A DNA stretch of 53,429 nucleotides from an uncultured Prevotella sp. (GTDB taxonomy: Bacteria > Bacteroidota > Bacteroidia > Bacteroidales > Bacteroidaceae): NCBI GenBank assembly GCA_902800365.1, contig CADCEF010000026.1, forward strand, positions 1 to 53,429. Reading direction: 5' to 3'. This document shows, one piece after another, positions 1 to 8,216 of this stretch. Under the pieces are notes generated by a model, which had not been told where the DNA came from, ran no database searches, and worked only from the letters and a program-made list of their open reading frames with translations. Each line of letters opens with the position of its first letter. The stretch's first letter is position 1. Made by a program: the position numbers and the translations under genes.

Positions 1-1
1 C

Positions 2-529
2 AAGTGGAATGAGAGTATCGATAAGTATCGTGAAACTGGTGATGCAGCACTTAAGCGCAAACTGCCTGCGTTTATATTCCAGGCTACTTTTGACGAAACC
101 ACATCGCCAAAAGGAAAGGTGGGCGCATGGCGCAAGCAGGTTGCAACCAAACTAACGGGACTTGTGGTGATGGATTTGGACCATATTGAAAATCCGCTAT
201 CGCTCTATCAGGGATGGATAGATAAGGGACTTGATATGAAAGCACTTGGAATTGTGCTAATTTATATCAGCCCAAGTGGCAAGGGATTGAAGATTGTGTT
301 TAAAGCCAGACTTGACTGGGGAAACCTGATCGACAATCAGTATGCTCTTGCTCATATACTTGGTGACGATGTGATTCCCGATGAGGCATGCAAGGACGCT
401 TCAAGGATGAGCTTTATTTGTAAAGAATCTGACATTTTGTATATTGATAAAGAACTGTTTACCTATGAGAATAAAGAATTTGCTGAGAGATATAATGCTC
501 TATACAGAGACGGTTGTCATCTCGACTAA
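2..529 (+). CDS. VirE-N (BT4734-like) domain protein, 5' part, cut by window edge and frame-disrupted
   Basis: The reading frame is open from the left window edge, so the true start lies outside. It matches the N-terminal domain of the intact paralogue at 30133-32535: the acidic strand VMDLDH corresponds to AYLDLDE there, and SPSGKGLKIVF to SCSGKGLRIVY. In the family this domain precedes a DUF3987 helicase-like region. Here the frame stops at 529, inside the first arm of a palindromic repeat (514-690), and the continuation lies in another frame (open from 496). I infer one gene broken by repeat insertion plus a one-base frame change. Two separately translated proteins remain possible. Function is unknown; the DxD and SGxG motifs recall primase-polymerase folds. 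Confidence 0.75.
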   Translation, partial: KWNESIDKYRETGDAALKRKLPAFIFQATFDETTSPKGKVGAWRKQVATKLTGLVVMDLDHIENPLSLYQGWIDKGLDMKALGIVLIYISPSGKGLKIVFKARLDWGNLIDNQYALAHILGDDVIPDEACKDASRMSFICKESDILYIDKELFTYENKEFAERYNALYRDGCHLD

Positions 530-690
530 GCGCTTCTTCACCCTTGTCATCTCGACCGAACGTAGTGAGTGGAGAGATCTCACAAATGCGCCCTGGGGCG
601 CAAGCGGCAAGCCGCAAAGATGTCTCGACTACGCTCGACATGACAGAAGGGGGGAAGCCCGGAATGACAGAGGAGGGAGAGAAAAAAACT
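514..690. repeat. Family-1 palindromic repeat element (TGTCATCTCGA type), copy 1, inside coding region
   Basis: Outer arms read TTGTCATCTCGACCGAACG on the left and CTACGCTCGACATGACAG on the right. Between them lie two small hairpins (GCGCCC-TG-GGGCGC and GCGGC-AA-GCCGC). The same architecture recurs at 32958-33140, in part at 2643-2750, 3035-3150 and 24584-24676, and as the central hairpins alone near 3880. This copy interrupts the VirE-N/DUF3987 gene exactly at the linker between its two regions. Confidence 0.85.
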
Positions 691-2382
691 TTTAAAGGAA
701 TAGCGTATGAAGACATTATTGAAGAATGGTGGAGAATTAATGGCGGAGTGCCGCAGGAGGGTGAGAGGAATGTTAAGCTGTATCAACTGGCAGTTAGCCT
801 ACGTGCTATTTGCGATAATAATAAGCAGCTGGTTTATAGCGTACTACCTCGCCTGGGTCTTGATAATTTGGAGGTTGAGCGTATTGTAGAATCCGCTTGT
901 AAGGAGCCGCCAAAAGGCTTGTCGAAAGGCATGCAGGAAGTCCTTTCTATACTTAACCCCAAGAAGGCTGAAGCTCCTACGGCCAGCGAGATTGACCAAT
1001 GGCTATGGGATTGGGGTGCTCAAATTGAAGCGTTGTTTCCTTATTTTCCATTATTGCAGGATGCTTGCAAAGGGCTTAAGCGTAATCAATATCCAGCAGC
1101 ATTAGTGGTTAGCGGAGCTTTCTCTATGACGCTGATGACGCGTTGCAGATATAGTTTCTACCATCGCCCGGAAGAGTTGCGCCGCTTGAATAGCTCAGCA
1201 CTCATTATTGGTGATCCTGCAAGCGGTAAGAGTTTTGCCACCCGCCTTTATAAGTTGCTTACTGCGCCAATCCTGGCTGCAGACAGGGTAGGAAAGGATG
1301 CTATCAACGCCTACCGTGAGCAGATGAAGACCAAGGGTGCCAACAAGGAGAAGCCTAAGAAACCTAAAGTTACGATACGTATCCACCCTGCGCGTACAAG
1401 TAACGCCCAGTTCATACAGGATATGGTGAACGCAGTGGAAGAGGTGGATGGTGAGCCTCTGCAGCTGCACATGCTGACCTTCGACACCGAGTTGGACAAT
1501 ACGTTGTCTATTCAGAAAGGTGGAAGTTGGATTGACAAGCAGACGCTGGAACTTAAGGCCTTCCACAACGAGGAGGACGGACAGTTCTACAGCAATATGG
1601 ACTCTGTGATAGAGAACTTCATTGTTACCTGGAACTACGTATATACAGGCACGCCGTTGGCCTTAAAGAACAAGGTGAACGATAGGAACTTTGGTTCCGG
1701 TCTGCCAACACGCTTGACCTGTATTCCACTTCCTGCCACCAATTTCCAGATGCTTACACGCGAAAGCACCGTTGACCGCGAAAGCGACAACCGCATAGCT
1801 GAATGGGCTAAAAAGCTGGATAAGACTAAGGGTATTTTACCCTTTGGCAAGATAGTTGACGAGCTCTTTGATTGGACTGCACGCCGCATGGCTGATGCGG
1901 AGGAAAACAACTCTAAGGCTGAAGAGATGCTGTTAAAGCGTTGCGCCTACCACGCCATTAATTTCTCGGCTCCATTCATAGTGATGCGCCATTGGGGCGA
2001 CATGAAGCAGGATGGTGAATATTGGCATGGTGAATTTGAGACTGACGAAACAGACTGGAAGTTAGCAGAGCTAATCGTTAACATGCAGTACGCTTGCCAG
2101 CGTCATTATTTCCTCGGCATGGCCGAAAAGTATTTCGACGATCAGCAGCGTGATGTGTCAGTTAATGCTCACCGAAAAAGCAAAACTTACGAAGGCTTTA
2201 GCAGACTGCCAGAAGAGTTTATGGTAGAGGATGTAATGGCATGCTTCTCATTGGCTAAGTCATCTGCTGCTAGAAAAAAGATTGGCAGAATGCTGCAAGA
2301 TAACTTGGTAATAAAGATGGAAGATGTTGTTGAAAATGGAACGACTAAGGCTATCTACAAGAAAGTTGGTGTAATGATTTAA
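586..2382 (+). CDS. DUF3987-type ATPase/helicase-like protein, 3' part of the disrupted VirE-N/DUF3987 gene
   Basis: The frame is open from 496. ATG 586 is the first ATG, but it lies inside the repeat; ATG 640 and 664 are alternatives, and genuine homology begins only near TFKGIAYEDIIEEWW. A Walker A motif GDPASGKS sits at residues 209-216 counted from 586, and a Walker B-like hydrophobic-acidic strand (LHMLTFDTELD) follows about 90 residues later. The C-terminal 80 residues look like a winged-helix end, as in the paralogue at 30133-32535. If the frame were restored with 2-529 this would be one primase-helicase-like protein of about 790 residues. An M15 peptidase gene follows, as in the second module. 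Confidence 0.7.
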   Translation: MRPGAQAASRKDVSTTLDMTEGGKPGMTEEGEKKTFKGIAYEDIIEEWWRINGGVPQEGERNVKLYQLAVSLRAICDNNKQLVYSVLPRLGLDNLEVERIVESACKEPPKGLSKGMQEVLSILNPKKAEAPTASEIDQWLWDWGAQIEALFPYFPLLQDACKGLKRNQYPAALVVSGAFSMTLMTRCRYSFYHRPEELRRLNSSALIIGDPASGKSFATRLYKLLTAPILAADRVGKDAINAYREQMKTKGANKEKPKKPKVTIRIHPARTSNAQFIQDMVNAVEEVDGEPLQLHMLTFDTELDNTLSIQKGGSWIDKQTLELKAFHNEEDGQFYSNMDSVIENFIVTWNYVYTGTPLALKNKVNDRNFGSGLPTRLTCIPLPATNFQMLTRESTVDRESDNRIAEWAKKLDKTKGILPFGKIVDELFDWTARRMADAEENNSKAEEMLLKRCAYHAINFSAPFIVMRHWGDMKQDGEYWHGEFETDETDWKLAELIVNMQYACQRHYFLGMAEKYFDDQQRDVSVNAHRKSKTYEGFSRLPEEFMVEDVMACFSLAKSSAARKKIGRMLQDNLVIKMEDVVENGTTKAIYKKVGVMI

Positions 2383-2448
2383 CGCAGTAACGCGGTAACA
2401 TTAGGAAAAATGTAAAAATTAGAAAATGTAAAAATGTAAAAATTAGAA

Positions 2449-3033
2449 ATGGAACAGGTAATTCAATTGAATAGTAATGCAAAACTCTCCGAGCACTTTA
2501 CGCTCGGGGAGTTCACAAGGAGCGGGAGTCATCCCGAAGTGTATAACATTCCAAGTCACGAGGCGATTGCAAACATGAAGAGACTTTGCGGATGGTTGGA
2601 AGTGTTGAGGAAGAGGTACAACGACAAGTACGTCGTTGTTAAAGGAGATTCCTCGACTTCGCTCGGAATGACAAACGGGGGTGGTGCGCTCGGAATGACA
2701 ACCCCCTCTTTGTCATCTCGACCAAGCGAAGCGCGTGGAGCGATCTCTGAAGAGCCTATCAGGCTCAACTCCGGCTATCGATCGCCGCAGTTGAATCGGG
2801 CGATTGGTGGGGCGCCAAATTCTAATCACTTGACAGGCTGCGCAGCGGATATAAGGGTAAGTGGCATGGAGCAGTTAATCCGATATGCAGTAATCCTTAT
2901 GGACTATGCTGATGAAAGCAAGCAGGAGTTTGATGAGTTGTTGATAGAGAGGAATCGGTGCGGGGCGATATGGTTGCACTTTGCGGTGAGGGCAAGCAAT
3001 AATAGGCGCAAGGTCGCGTTTATCAACGCGTAG
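2449..3033 (+). CDS. M15-family (D-Ala-D-Ala carboxypeptidase-like) zinc peptidase with in-frame repeat insertion
   Basis: This 194-residue protein has the M15A zinc signature: His127 and Asp134 in SNHLTGCAADIRV, and His177 in WLHFAVR. Such enzymes cleave peptidoglycan stem peptides; phage and conjugative elements also use them as lysins. Compared with the 156-residue paralogue at 33156-33626, residues 66 to about 101 are extra. They are encoded entirely by a palindromic repeat (2643-2750) kept in frame, and sit between the N-terminal helices and the RLNSGYRS strand. No signal peptide is visible. The insertion lies outside the metal ligands, so activity may be retained. It follows the DUF3987 gene by 66 bp of A-rich DNA. 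Confidence 0.8.
   Translation: MEQVIQLNSNAKLSEHFTLGEFTRSGSHPEVYNIPSHEAIANMKRLCGWLEVLRKRYNDKYVVVKGDSSTSLGMTNGGGALGMTTPSLSSRPSEARGAISEEPIRLNSGYRSPQLNRAIGGAPNSNHLTGCAADIRVSGMEQLIRYAVILMDYADESKQEFDELLIERNRCGAIWLHFAVRASNNRRKVAFINA
2643..2750. repeat. Family-1 palindromic repeat inserted in frame within the M15 peptidase gene
   Basis: The arms are GGAGATTCCTCGACTTCGCTC on the left and the matching TTTGTCATCTCGACC...GGAGCGATCTCT on the right, with an internal duplicate of CGCTCGGAATGACAA. It replaces about 3 residues of the paralogue with about 36 new residues and introduces no stop. Confidence 0.85.
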
Positions 3034-3034
3034 A

Positions 3035-3150
3035 GGAGATGTCTCGACTACGCTCGACATGACAGGGGGGGGGGAGGCACGACATGACAGGGAGGGAGGC
3101 ACGAGATGACAGGGAGGGAGGCACGAGATGACAGGGAGGGAAGGGGGGAT
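3035..3150. repeat. Family-1 repeat half with 10-G tract and 22-bp tandem repeats
   Basis: Directly after the peptidase stop comes GATGTCTCGACTACGCTCG-ACATGACAG, then ten consecutive G (3065-3074). About three tandem copies of a 22-bp unit (core GGGAGGCACGAGATGACAG) follow, up to about 3139. It looks like a decayed right arm of the family that has expanded by slippage. Confidence 0.75.
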
Positions 3151-3177
3151 TGTTAAATAATCTTGTTAAAATCTATT

Positions 3178-3202
3178 AAAACCCTCAAAATATGCGGGTT
3201 TT
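3178..3202 (+). terminator. Probable intrinsic terminator after the M15 gene
   Basis: AAAACCC (3178-3184) pairs with GGGTTTT (3196-3202) across an 11-base loop and runs into T residues. It separates the accessory module from the XRE-cupin gene. Confidence 0.5.
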
Positions 3203-3216
3203 TAGATGAAATTATG

Positions 3217-3224
3217 TACTTTTG
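3217..3224 (+). promoter_or_regulatory. Bacteroidetes -7 box (TACTTTTG) of the XRE-cupin gene
   Basis: TACTTTTG matches TAnnTTTG and lies 39 bp before the ATG at 3264. The -33 box is weak. Confidence 0.5.
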
Positions 3225-3263
3225 CCATTGGAATTTTAGGAGTATATTATAATTGAAAAGAAG

Positions 3264-3845
3264 ATGAATAATCATTCAGTAGTAGGTGCCAAAATTAAGG
3301 GCATCAGAGAGACTAAAAATCTCAGCATCGAAGAGATTGCTGAGCGTAGCGGACTGACCGTAGACCAGATTAACAGCATCGAAAACGATGTGAACCTACC
3401 ATCACTTGGTCCGCTGATTAAAATCGCTCGCGCACTGGGCGTAAGATTGGGTACATTCATGGATGACAACGACGACCTGGGTCCTATCGTGACTCGTGCT
3501 AAGGATCGTGAGGCTGACAGCAGCATTAGCTTCAGCAATGGTGCTACTGATGCTCGCAAACATATGGAGTATCACCCATTGGCACAGCAGAAGGCCGGAC
3601 GCCACATGGAGCCATTTGTGATTGACATAAACCCAGAGGACACTCCCGAATTCCAGCTCAGCGCCCACGAGGGTGAAGAGTTTATCTACGTGATGCAGGG
3701 CGAAGTAGAGATTGTGTATGGTAAGGAGACTTACCACCTGAACGAGGGCGATAGCATCTTCTACGATAGCATAGTTAAGCACCACGTGCATGGAGCACCT
3801 GGAAAGAGTGCGAAGATTTTGGCAGTAGTTTACATACCATTTTAA
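3264..3845 (+). CDS. XRE-family HTH / cupin-domain transcriptional regulator
   Basis: This is a 193-residue protein. An HTH_3 helix-turn-helix is at about residues 8-62 (IKGIRETKNLSIEEIAERSG, then VDQINSIEND). A single cupin_2 barrel occupies about 120-193 (HEGEEFIYVMQGEVEIVYGKE, DSIFYDSIVKHHVHG). In the family the cupin senses a small ligand and the HTH binds DNA. It is the first gene of a pair with the acyl-CoA ligase starting 88 bp downstream, an arrangement common in Bacteroidales. I infer that it regulates that ligase. Confidence 0.88.
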   Translation: MNNHSVVGAKIKGIRETKNLSIEEIAERSGLTVDQINSIENDVNLPSLGPLIKIARALGVRLGTFMDDNDDLGPIVTRAKDREADSSISFSNGATDARKHMEYHPLAQQKAGRHMEPFVIDINPEDTPEFQLSAHEGEEFIYVMQGEVEIVYGKETYHLNEGDSIFYDSIVKHHVHGAPGKSAKILAVVYIPF

Positions 3846-3846
3846 T

Positions 3847-3933
3847 ACATTAAAGATTAAACATTAAACATTAAACATTCTTGGCAGAGCCAAGCGGCAA
3901 AGCCGAGCGAAACATTAAACATTAAAGATTAAG
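3847..3933. repeat. ATTAAACATTAAA tandem repeats flanking a double hairpin
   Basis: Copies of the octamer TTAAACAT lie on both sides of TTGGC-AGA-GCCAA and CGGC-AAA-GCCG hairpins. Those two hairpins are the same central pair found in the family-1 elements at 514-690 and 32958-33140. The element fills the gap before the ligase ATG. Confidence 0.7.
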
Positions 3934-5661
3934 ATGAGTGATGTAAAATACGATATGGCGGGAAGACCGCTGCCTGATAGAACTTATCCGGCCGAGACTG
4001 GATCGGAGGGATATAAGCTGTGGGAAAGAACCTTAGGCGAATGGCTGGAGTACTGGGCTGAGACTACTCCTGATAAGGAATATATAGTTTACAGCGACCG
4101 CAACCTGAGATTTACCTGGAGCAAATTTAACGAGCGTGTAGATAATCTGGCCAAGGGTCTTATCTCTATTGGCGTGAAGAAGGGATCGAACGTGGGTATA
4201 TGGGCTACTAACGTGCCCGACTGGCTGACATTCCTCTACGCTACGGCTAAGATTGGTGCAGTGCTGGTAACGGTGAATACCAACTACAAGCAGAACGAGC
4301 TGGAGTATCTGTGTAAGGACTCGGACATGGAGGTGCTGTGTATCACCGATGGTACATGGGACTGTAACTACGTAGATATGACCTACACGATGCTGCCTGA
4401 GCTGAAAACCTGCGAGCGTGGACACCTGAACAGCGAACGATTCCCATACCTGAAGAACGTGGTTTACATAGGTATGGAGAAGTATCGCGGTATGTATAAC
4501 ACCGCCGAGTTGCTGCTGCTTGGACAGAACGTGGAGGACGAGACTCTGAACGAGATGAAGAAACAGGTGAGTTGCTACGATGTGTGCAACATGCAGTACA
4601 CCAGCGGTACAACAGGTTTCCCCAAGGGTGTGATGCTTACTCACTACGGAATATCGAACGACGGATACTTTACGGGCGAGAACATGGGATTCACCCAGGA
4701 TGATAAGTTGTGTGTATGTGTGCCTCTGTTCCACTGCTTCGGAGTGGTGCTGGCTACAATGAACTGCCTGACTCACGGATGTACCGAGGTGATGGTTGAG
4801 AAATTCGACCCACTGGTGGTATTAGCTTCGATACACAAGGAGCGCTGTACTGCCGTTTACGGTGTGCCAACGATGTTCATAGCCGAGCTGAACCACCCGA
4901 TGTTCGACATGTTCGACCTGAGTTGTCTGCGCACGGGTATCATGGCTGGAAGCTTGTGCCCAATAGAGCTGATGAAGCAGGTGAGCGAAAAGATGTTTAT
5001 GACCATCACCAGCGTGTATGGACTTACAGAGAGCTCGCCTGGTATGACTCAGACTTGTCTGAACGACACATTCGAGCAGAGATGCACAACAGTGGGCCGC
5101 GACTTCCCGTTTGTTGACGTGAAGGTGCTTGACCCTGAAACGGGCGAGGAATGCCCAGTGGGCGTGCAGGGCGAGATGTGCTGTAAGGGATTCAACGTGA
5201 TGAAGGGTTACTACAAGAACCCAACAGCTACGGCTGAGGTTATAGATAAAAATGGATATCTGCACTCTGGCGACCTTGGTGTGAAGGACGAACAGGGATT
5301 CTATAAGATTACAGGACGTATCAAGGATATGATCATCCGCGGTGGTGAGAACATCTACCCACGTGAGATTGAGGAGTTCCTGTATCACATGCCAGGAATA
5401 CGCGACGTGCAGGTGGCTGCTGTGCCTTCGAAGAAGTATGGTGAGGCCGTGGGTGCTTTCATCATTCTGGAAGAGGGCGCTAAGATGACTGCTGAGGACG
5501 TGCAGCTGTTCTGCCGAGGCAAGATAGCTCGCTATAAAATTCCGAAGTATGTGTTCTTTATCGACCAGTTCCCACTTACGGGATCGGGTAAGATTCAGAA
5601 GTTCAAACTGAAAGAAATGAGCTTGAAGCTCTGCGAGGAGCAGGGAATCGAGGTTGTTTAA
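3934..5661 (+). CDS. AMP-forming acyl-CoA synthetase (fatty-acid/acyl-CoA ligase)
   Basis: This 575-residue ANL-superfamily enzyme should activate a carboxylic acid to acyl-AMP and then acyl-CoA. The P-loop [11 protein letters not shown] begins at residue 222. [10 protein letters not shown], the hinge region [37 protein letters not shown] (A8 motif) and the C-terminal catalytic lysine context [11 protein letters not shown] are all present, so the protein appears complete and active. Substrate chain length cannot be read from sequence. It is paired with the upstream XRE-cupin regulator. Confidence 0.9.
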   Translation: MSDVKYDMAGRPLPDRTYPAETGSEGYKLWERTLGEWLEYWAETTPDKEYIVYSDRNLRFTWSKFNERVDNLAKGLISIGVKKGSNVGIWATNVPDWLTFLYATAKIGAVLVTVNTNYKQNELEYLCKDSDMEVLCITDGTWDCNYVDMTYTMLPELKTCERGHLNSERFPYLKNVVYIGMEKYRGMYNTAELLLLGQNVEDETLNEMKKQVSCYDVCNMQYTSGTTGFPKGVMLTHYGISNDGYFTGENMGFTQDDKLCVCVPLFHCFGVVLATMNCLTHGCTEVMVEKFDPLVVLASIHKERCTAVYGVPTMFIAELNHPMFDMFDLSCLRTGIMAGSLCPIELMKQVSEKMFMTITSVYGLTESSPGMTQTCLNDTFEQRCTTVGRDFPFVDVKVLDPETGEECPVGVQGEMCCKGFNVMKGYYKNPTATAEVIDKNGYLHSGDLGVKDEQGFYKITGRIKDMIIRGGENIYPREIEEFLYHMPGIRDVQVAAVPSKKYGEAVGAFIILEEGAKMTAEDVQLFCRGKIARYKIPKYVFFIDQFPLTGSGKIQKFKLKEMSLKLCEEQGIEVV

Positions 5662-5674
5662 AAATATTAGGCCT

Positions 5675-5727
5675 ACGGATTTTACGGATTACACGGATTA
5701 TTTATAATCCATCCGTAATTTCCGAGA
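5675..5727. repeat. TACGGATT-type palindromic repeat
   Basis: Three close direct copies of ACGGATT are followed by the inverted AATCCATCCGTAATTTCCG. The element lies between the ligase and the AraC-regulator gene and could form a hairpin. Single copy in this window. Confidence 0.6.
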
Positions 5728-5762
5728 TGGCTTGAAAAGACGATGATTAAAAACCTGAAGTT

Positions 5763-8216
5763 ATGAGGAGACGACTTTTACTATTACTAACTATCGCGTG
5801 GATGCTATCGGTACTGATGGCAATGGCCGATGTGTCGCCACGTATCTTCCATAACTATACGGCGGCCGACGGACTTGCCGACAACAGCGCACAGACCATT
5901 AAGTGTACGAAGACTGGCCGACTGGTGATTACAACAGCCGGACAGATAAACTTCTTTGACGGTGCGAAATTCTCGTATATCGACCCTATTGAGGAGAACC
6001 AATATCCGCTGTCGGAATATCGTGGAAACTACCACCTGTACTTTGACCGATCCCACCACATGTGGCTTAAGAACACGCACACCGTATCGTGTGTTGACCT
6101 TACCGTTGAGCGATTTGCTCAATCGATTGAGGATGAGTTCAGCAAGTTCGGAGTTACTGAGAAGGTGAACGACCTGTTTGTGGACAGCACGGGTGTGGTA
6201 TGGCTGCTGGTGCGTGAAGGACTGTATAACGTAAAGAGCAAAGTTACAATAAAACCGCATGCAAAGCTGAACCTGCAGGACGTGGAGGTGTGCAAGAACC
6301 AGTATGTGATGCTGTTTTACGAAAACGGACTGATGGAGATGTTCGACCAGAAAACGGCTAAGAAGGTGCTTGAGACAAGAGCATATACCGATACTGAAGG
6401 ACTGAAATACAACGAGTCGAGCCTGCTGACGATGGGCAAGGACGTGGTGTTCCAGATACGAAACGGAAAGAAAGAGGCCATACTGATGAAGTACGACCTG
6501 AATGCTAACAACTGGCAGGAGCTGCTGCGCGCGCCTTACCATCTGAATAACATGGAGCTGAATGACTCGCTGCTATACGTGCCTTGCGAGTACGGATACT
6601 GGGTGGTTAACACCAATACAGGCGAGACGTCACATTTCGACTCGATGAGGCTGGAGACGGGGCAGACGATGAGCACCGATGTGAACGTGATGGCCTTTGA
6701 CCGCCAGGGTGGTTTGTGGCTTGGTACCGAGAGTAGAGGTATTCTTTACTCGCGTCCGTTCAAGCCGCCATTCAAGGTGTATCCGTGGGGCAACCCGATA
6801 GCCGACCACTACGGCGCAATGATGAACAACGTGAACCAATGGCCCACATTCCGCGACCGCACAGTGAACTGCGTGTATAAGGACTCGCGCGGATGGACCT
6901 GGGTGGGAACAACTCAGGGACTGCAGGTGTATCGAAAAGAGAGCGACATGCTGCCGCAGGTGTATACCATCAAGGACGGACTATTCAACAACATAGTACA
7001 CTCGATAGTGGAAGACGATAGGCACAACATCTGGGTGGGAACAAGCTACGGCATTTCGGCCGTGCTGTTTAATGCCGACGGACGTGTGTACCGTATTAAC
7101 AGCTACAACGAGTACGACAACATTCCGAACGAGGTGTTTACCAACGGAAAGGCAATGAAACTGCCCGACGGCACGATAGTGATGCAGGGACTTGACCACG
7201 TGGTTGAGTTTGACCCAAGCAAGTTCACTACGCTGTACAGTGGCTATAAGTTTAAAATATATCCCAAGCTGATACAGCTGATGGTGAACGGTATAGACGT
7301 GAACACCAACACCGTGATTAACGGAAGAAAGGTGCTGGACAGAGCACTGAGCCGATTGTGGGGTGTGGACTTGGACTACAGCGAGAACTCGGTAACGATG
7401 GTGTTCTCGGCATTGAACTACTTCCGTCCGATGCAGACCTTCTACCGCGTGAGAGTGGTGGGGCTGGACGACGAGTGGCGAATACTGACACCATACGACA
7501 GCAACGGAATGATTGACCAGCACGGACTGCTGCATCTGCCGCTGATATCGCTACGACCGGGACACTACGAGATAGAGGTGCAGGCGTCGATGCTGCCCGA
7601 CGAATGGGATACTAAACCTTATGTGTGGACAGTAGACATTAACGAGCCGTGGTGGCGTACAACGGGTATGTTTGCTCTCTTCGGACTGCTGGTTACGGTG
7701 CTGATACTGGCTAACGTGTTCTACTATATGAAGAACGCAAACCTGAGAGCTCAGCGCAACAGCGAGGAGGTGATGCTGGTGAACCGTATCTACGCATTTG
7801 TGAATCGTATTGAGAGCAGACAGGAGATTATTGAGCCTGCTGCCGATGAATATTCATCTGCAGGAACTACAGTAATGAACGACCTTGACCCTGCGTTTGT
7901 TAAGGCCATCGGAAAGGTGAAGATGATTGTAATGACCGAAAAGAAGAAGAAAAAGATGAACATGCGCCGACTGAGCAATGCTGCAGGTCTGGATGCAAAG
8001 AACTTCTACCAGCTGGTTATGGACAACATCTTCAAGAGTCCACGTACGCTGATAAAGCAGGCCAGAGTGGAAGAGGCCGAGAAGATGCTGCGAAACACAA
8101 AGGCATCGATAGAGGAGATAAGCACAGAATGCGGCTTTGTTTCGCCAAACTACTTCATAGCCTCATTCTTCCAGAAATACAAGGTTACTCCACAGGCGTA
8201 TCGTGAAAAGCGATAA
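5763..8216 (+). CDS. Membrane-anchored periplasmic propeller / AraC-type regulator without histidine kinase
   Basis: This is an 817-residue protein. Residues 1-22 form a signal peptide. The periplasmic part holds two-component-regulator propeller repeats (GGLWLGTESRGIL, WTWVGTTQGLQVY, NIWVGTSYGISAV) and then a Y_Y_Y-type beta domain (about 550-625). One transmembrane helix lies at about 635-658. The cytoplasmic part goes straight to an AraC helix-turn-helix of about 100 residues (ISTECGFVSPNYFIASFFQKYKVTPQAYR). Classical hybrid two-component systems place HisKA, HATPase and receiver domains between; all are absent here. It should sense an extracellular ligand and act directly on DNA at the membrane. 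Its 3' end overlaps the convergent T9SS gene by 32 bp. Confidence 0.85.
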   Translation: MRRRLLLLLTIAWMLSVLMAMADVSPRIFHNYTAADGLADNSAQTIKCTKTGRLVITTAGQINFFDGAKFSYIDPIEENQYPLSEYRGNYHLYFDRSHHMWLKNTHTVSCVDLTVERFAQSIEDEFSKFGVTEKVNDLFVDSTGVVWLLVREGLYNVKSKVTIKPHAKLNLQDVEVCKNQYVMLFYENGLMEMFDQKTAKKVLETRAYTDTEGLKYNESSLLTMGKDVVFQIRNGKKEAILMKYDLNANNWQELLRAPYHLNNMELNDSLLYVPCEYGYWVVNTNTGETSHFDSMRLETGQTMSTDVNVMAFDRQGGLWLGTESRGILYSRPFKPPFKVYPWGNPIADHYGAMMNNVNQWPTFRDRTVNCVYKDSRGWTWVGTTQGLQVYRKESDMLPQVYTIKDGLFNNIVHSIVEDDRHNIWVGTSYGISAVLFNADGRVYRINSYNEYDNIPNEVFTNGKAMKLPDGTIVMQGLDHVVEFDPSKFTTLYSGYKFKIYPKLIQLMVNGIDVNTNTVINGRKVLDRALSRLWGVDLDYSENSVTMVFSALNYFRPMQTFYRVRVVGLDDEWRILTPYDSNGMIDQHGLLHLPLISLRPGHYEIEVQASMLPDEWDTKPYVWTVDINEPWWRTTGMFALFGLLVTVLILANVFYYMKNANLRAQRNSEEVMLVNRIYAFVNRIESRQEIIEPAADEYSSAGTTVMNDLDPAFVKAIGKVKMIVMTEKKKKKMNMRRLSNAAGLDAKNFYQLVMDNIFKSPRTLIKQARVEEAEKMLRNTKASIEEISTECGFVSPNYFIASFFQKYKVTPQAYREKR

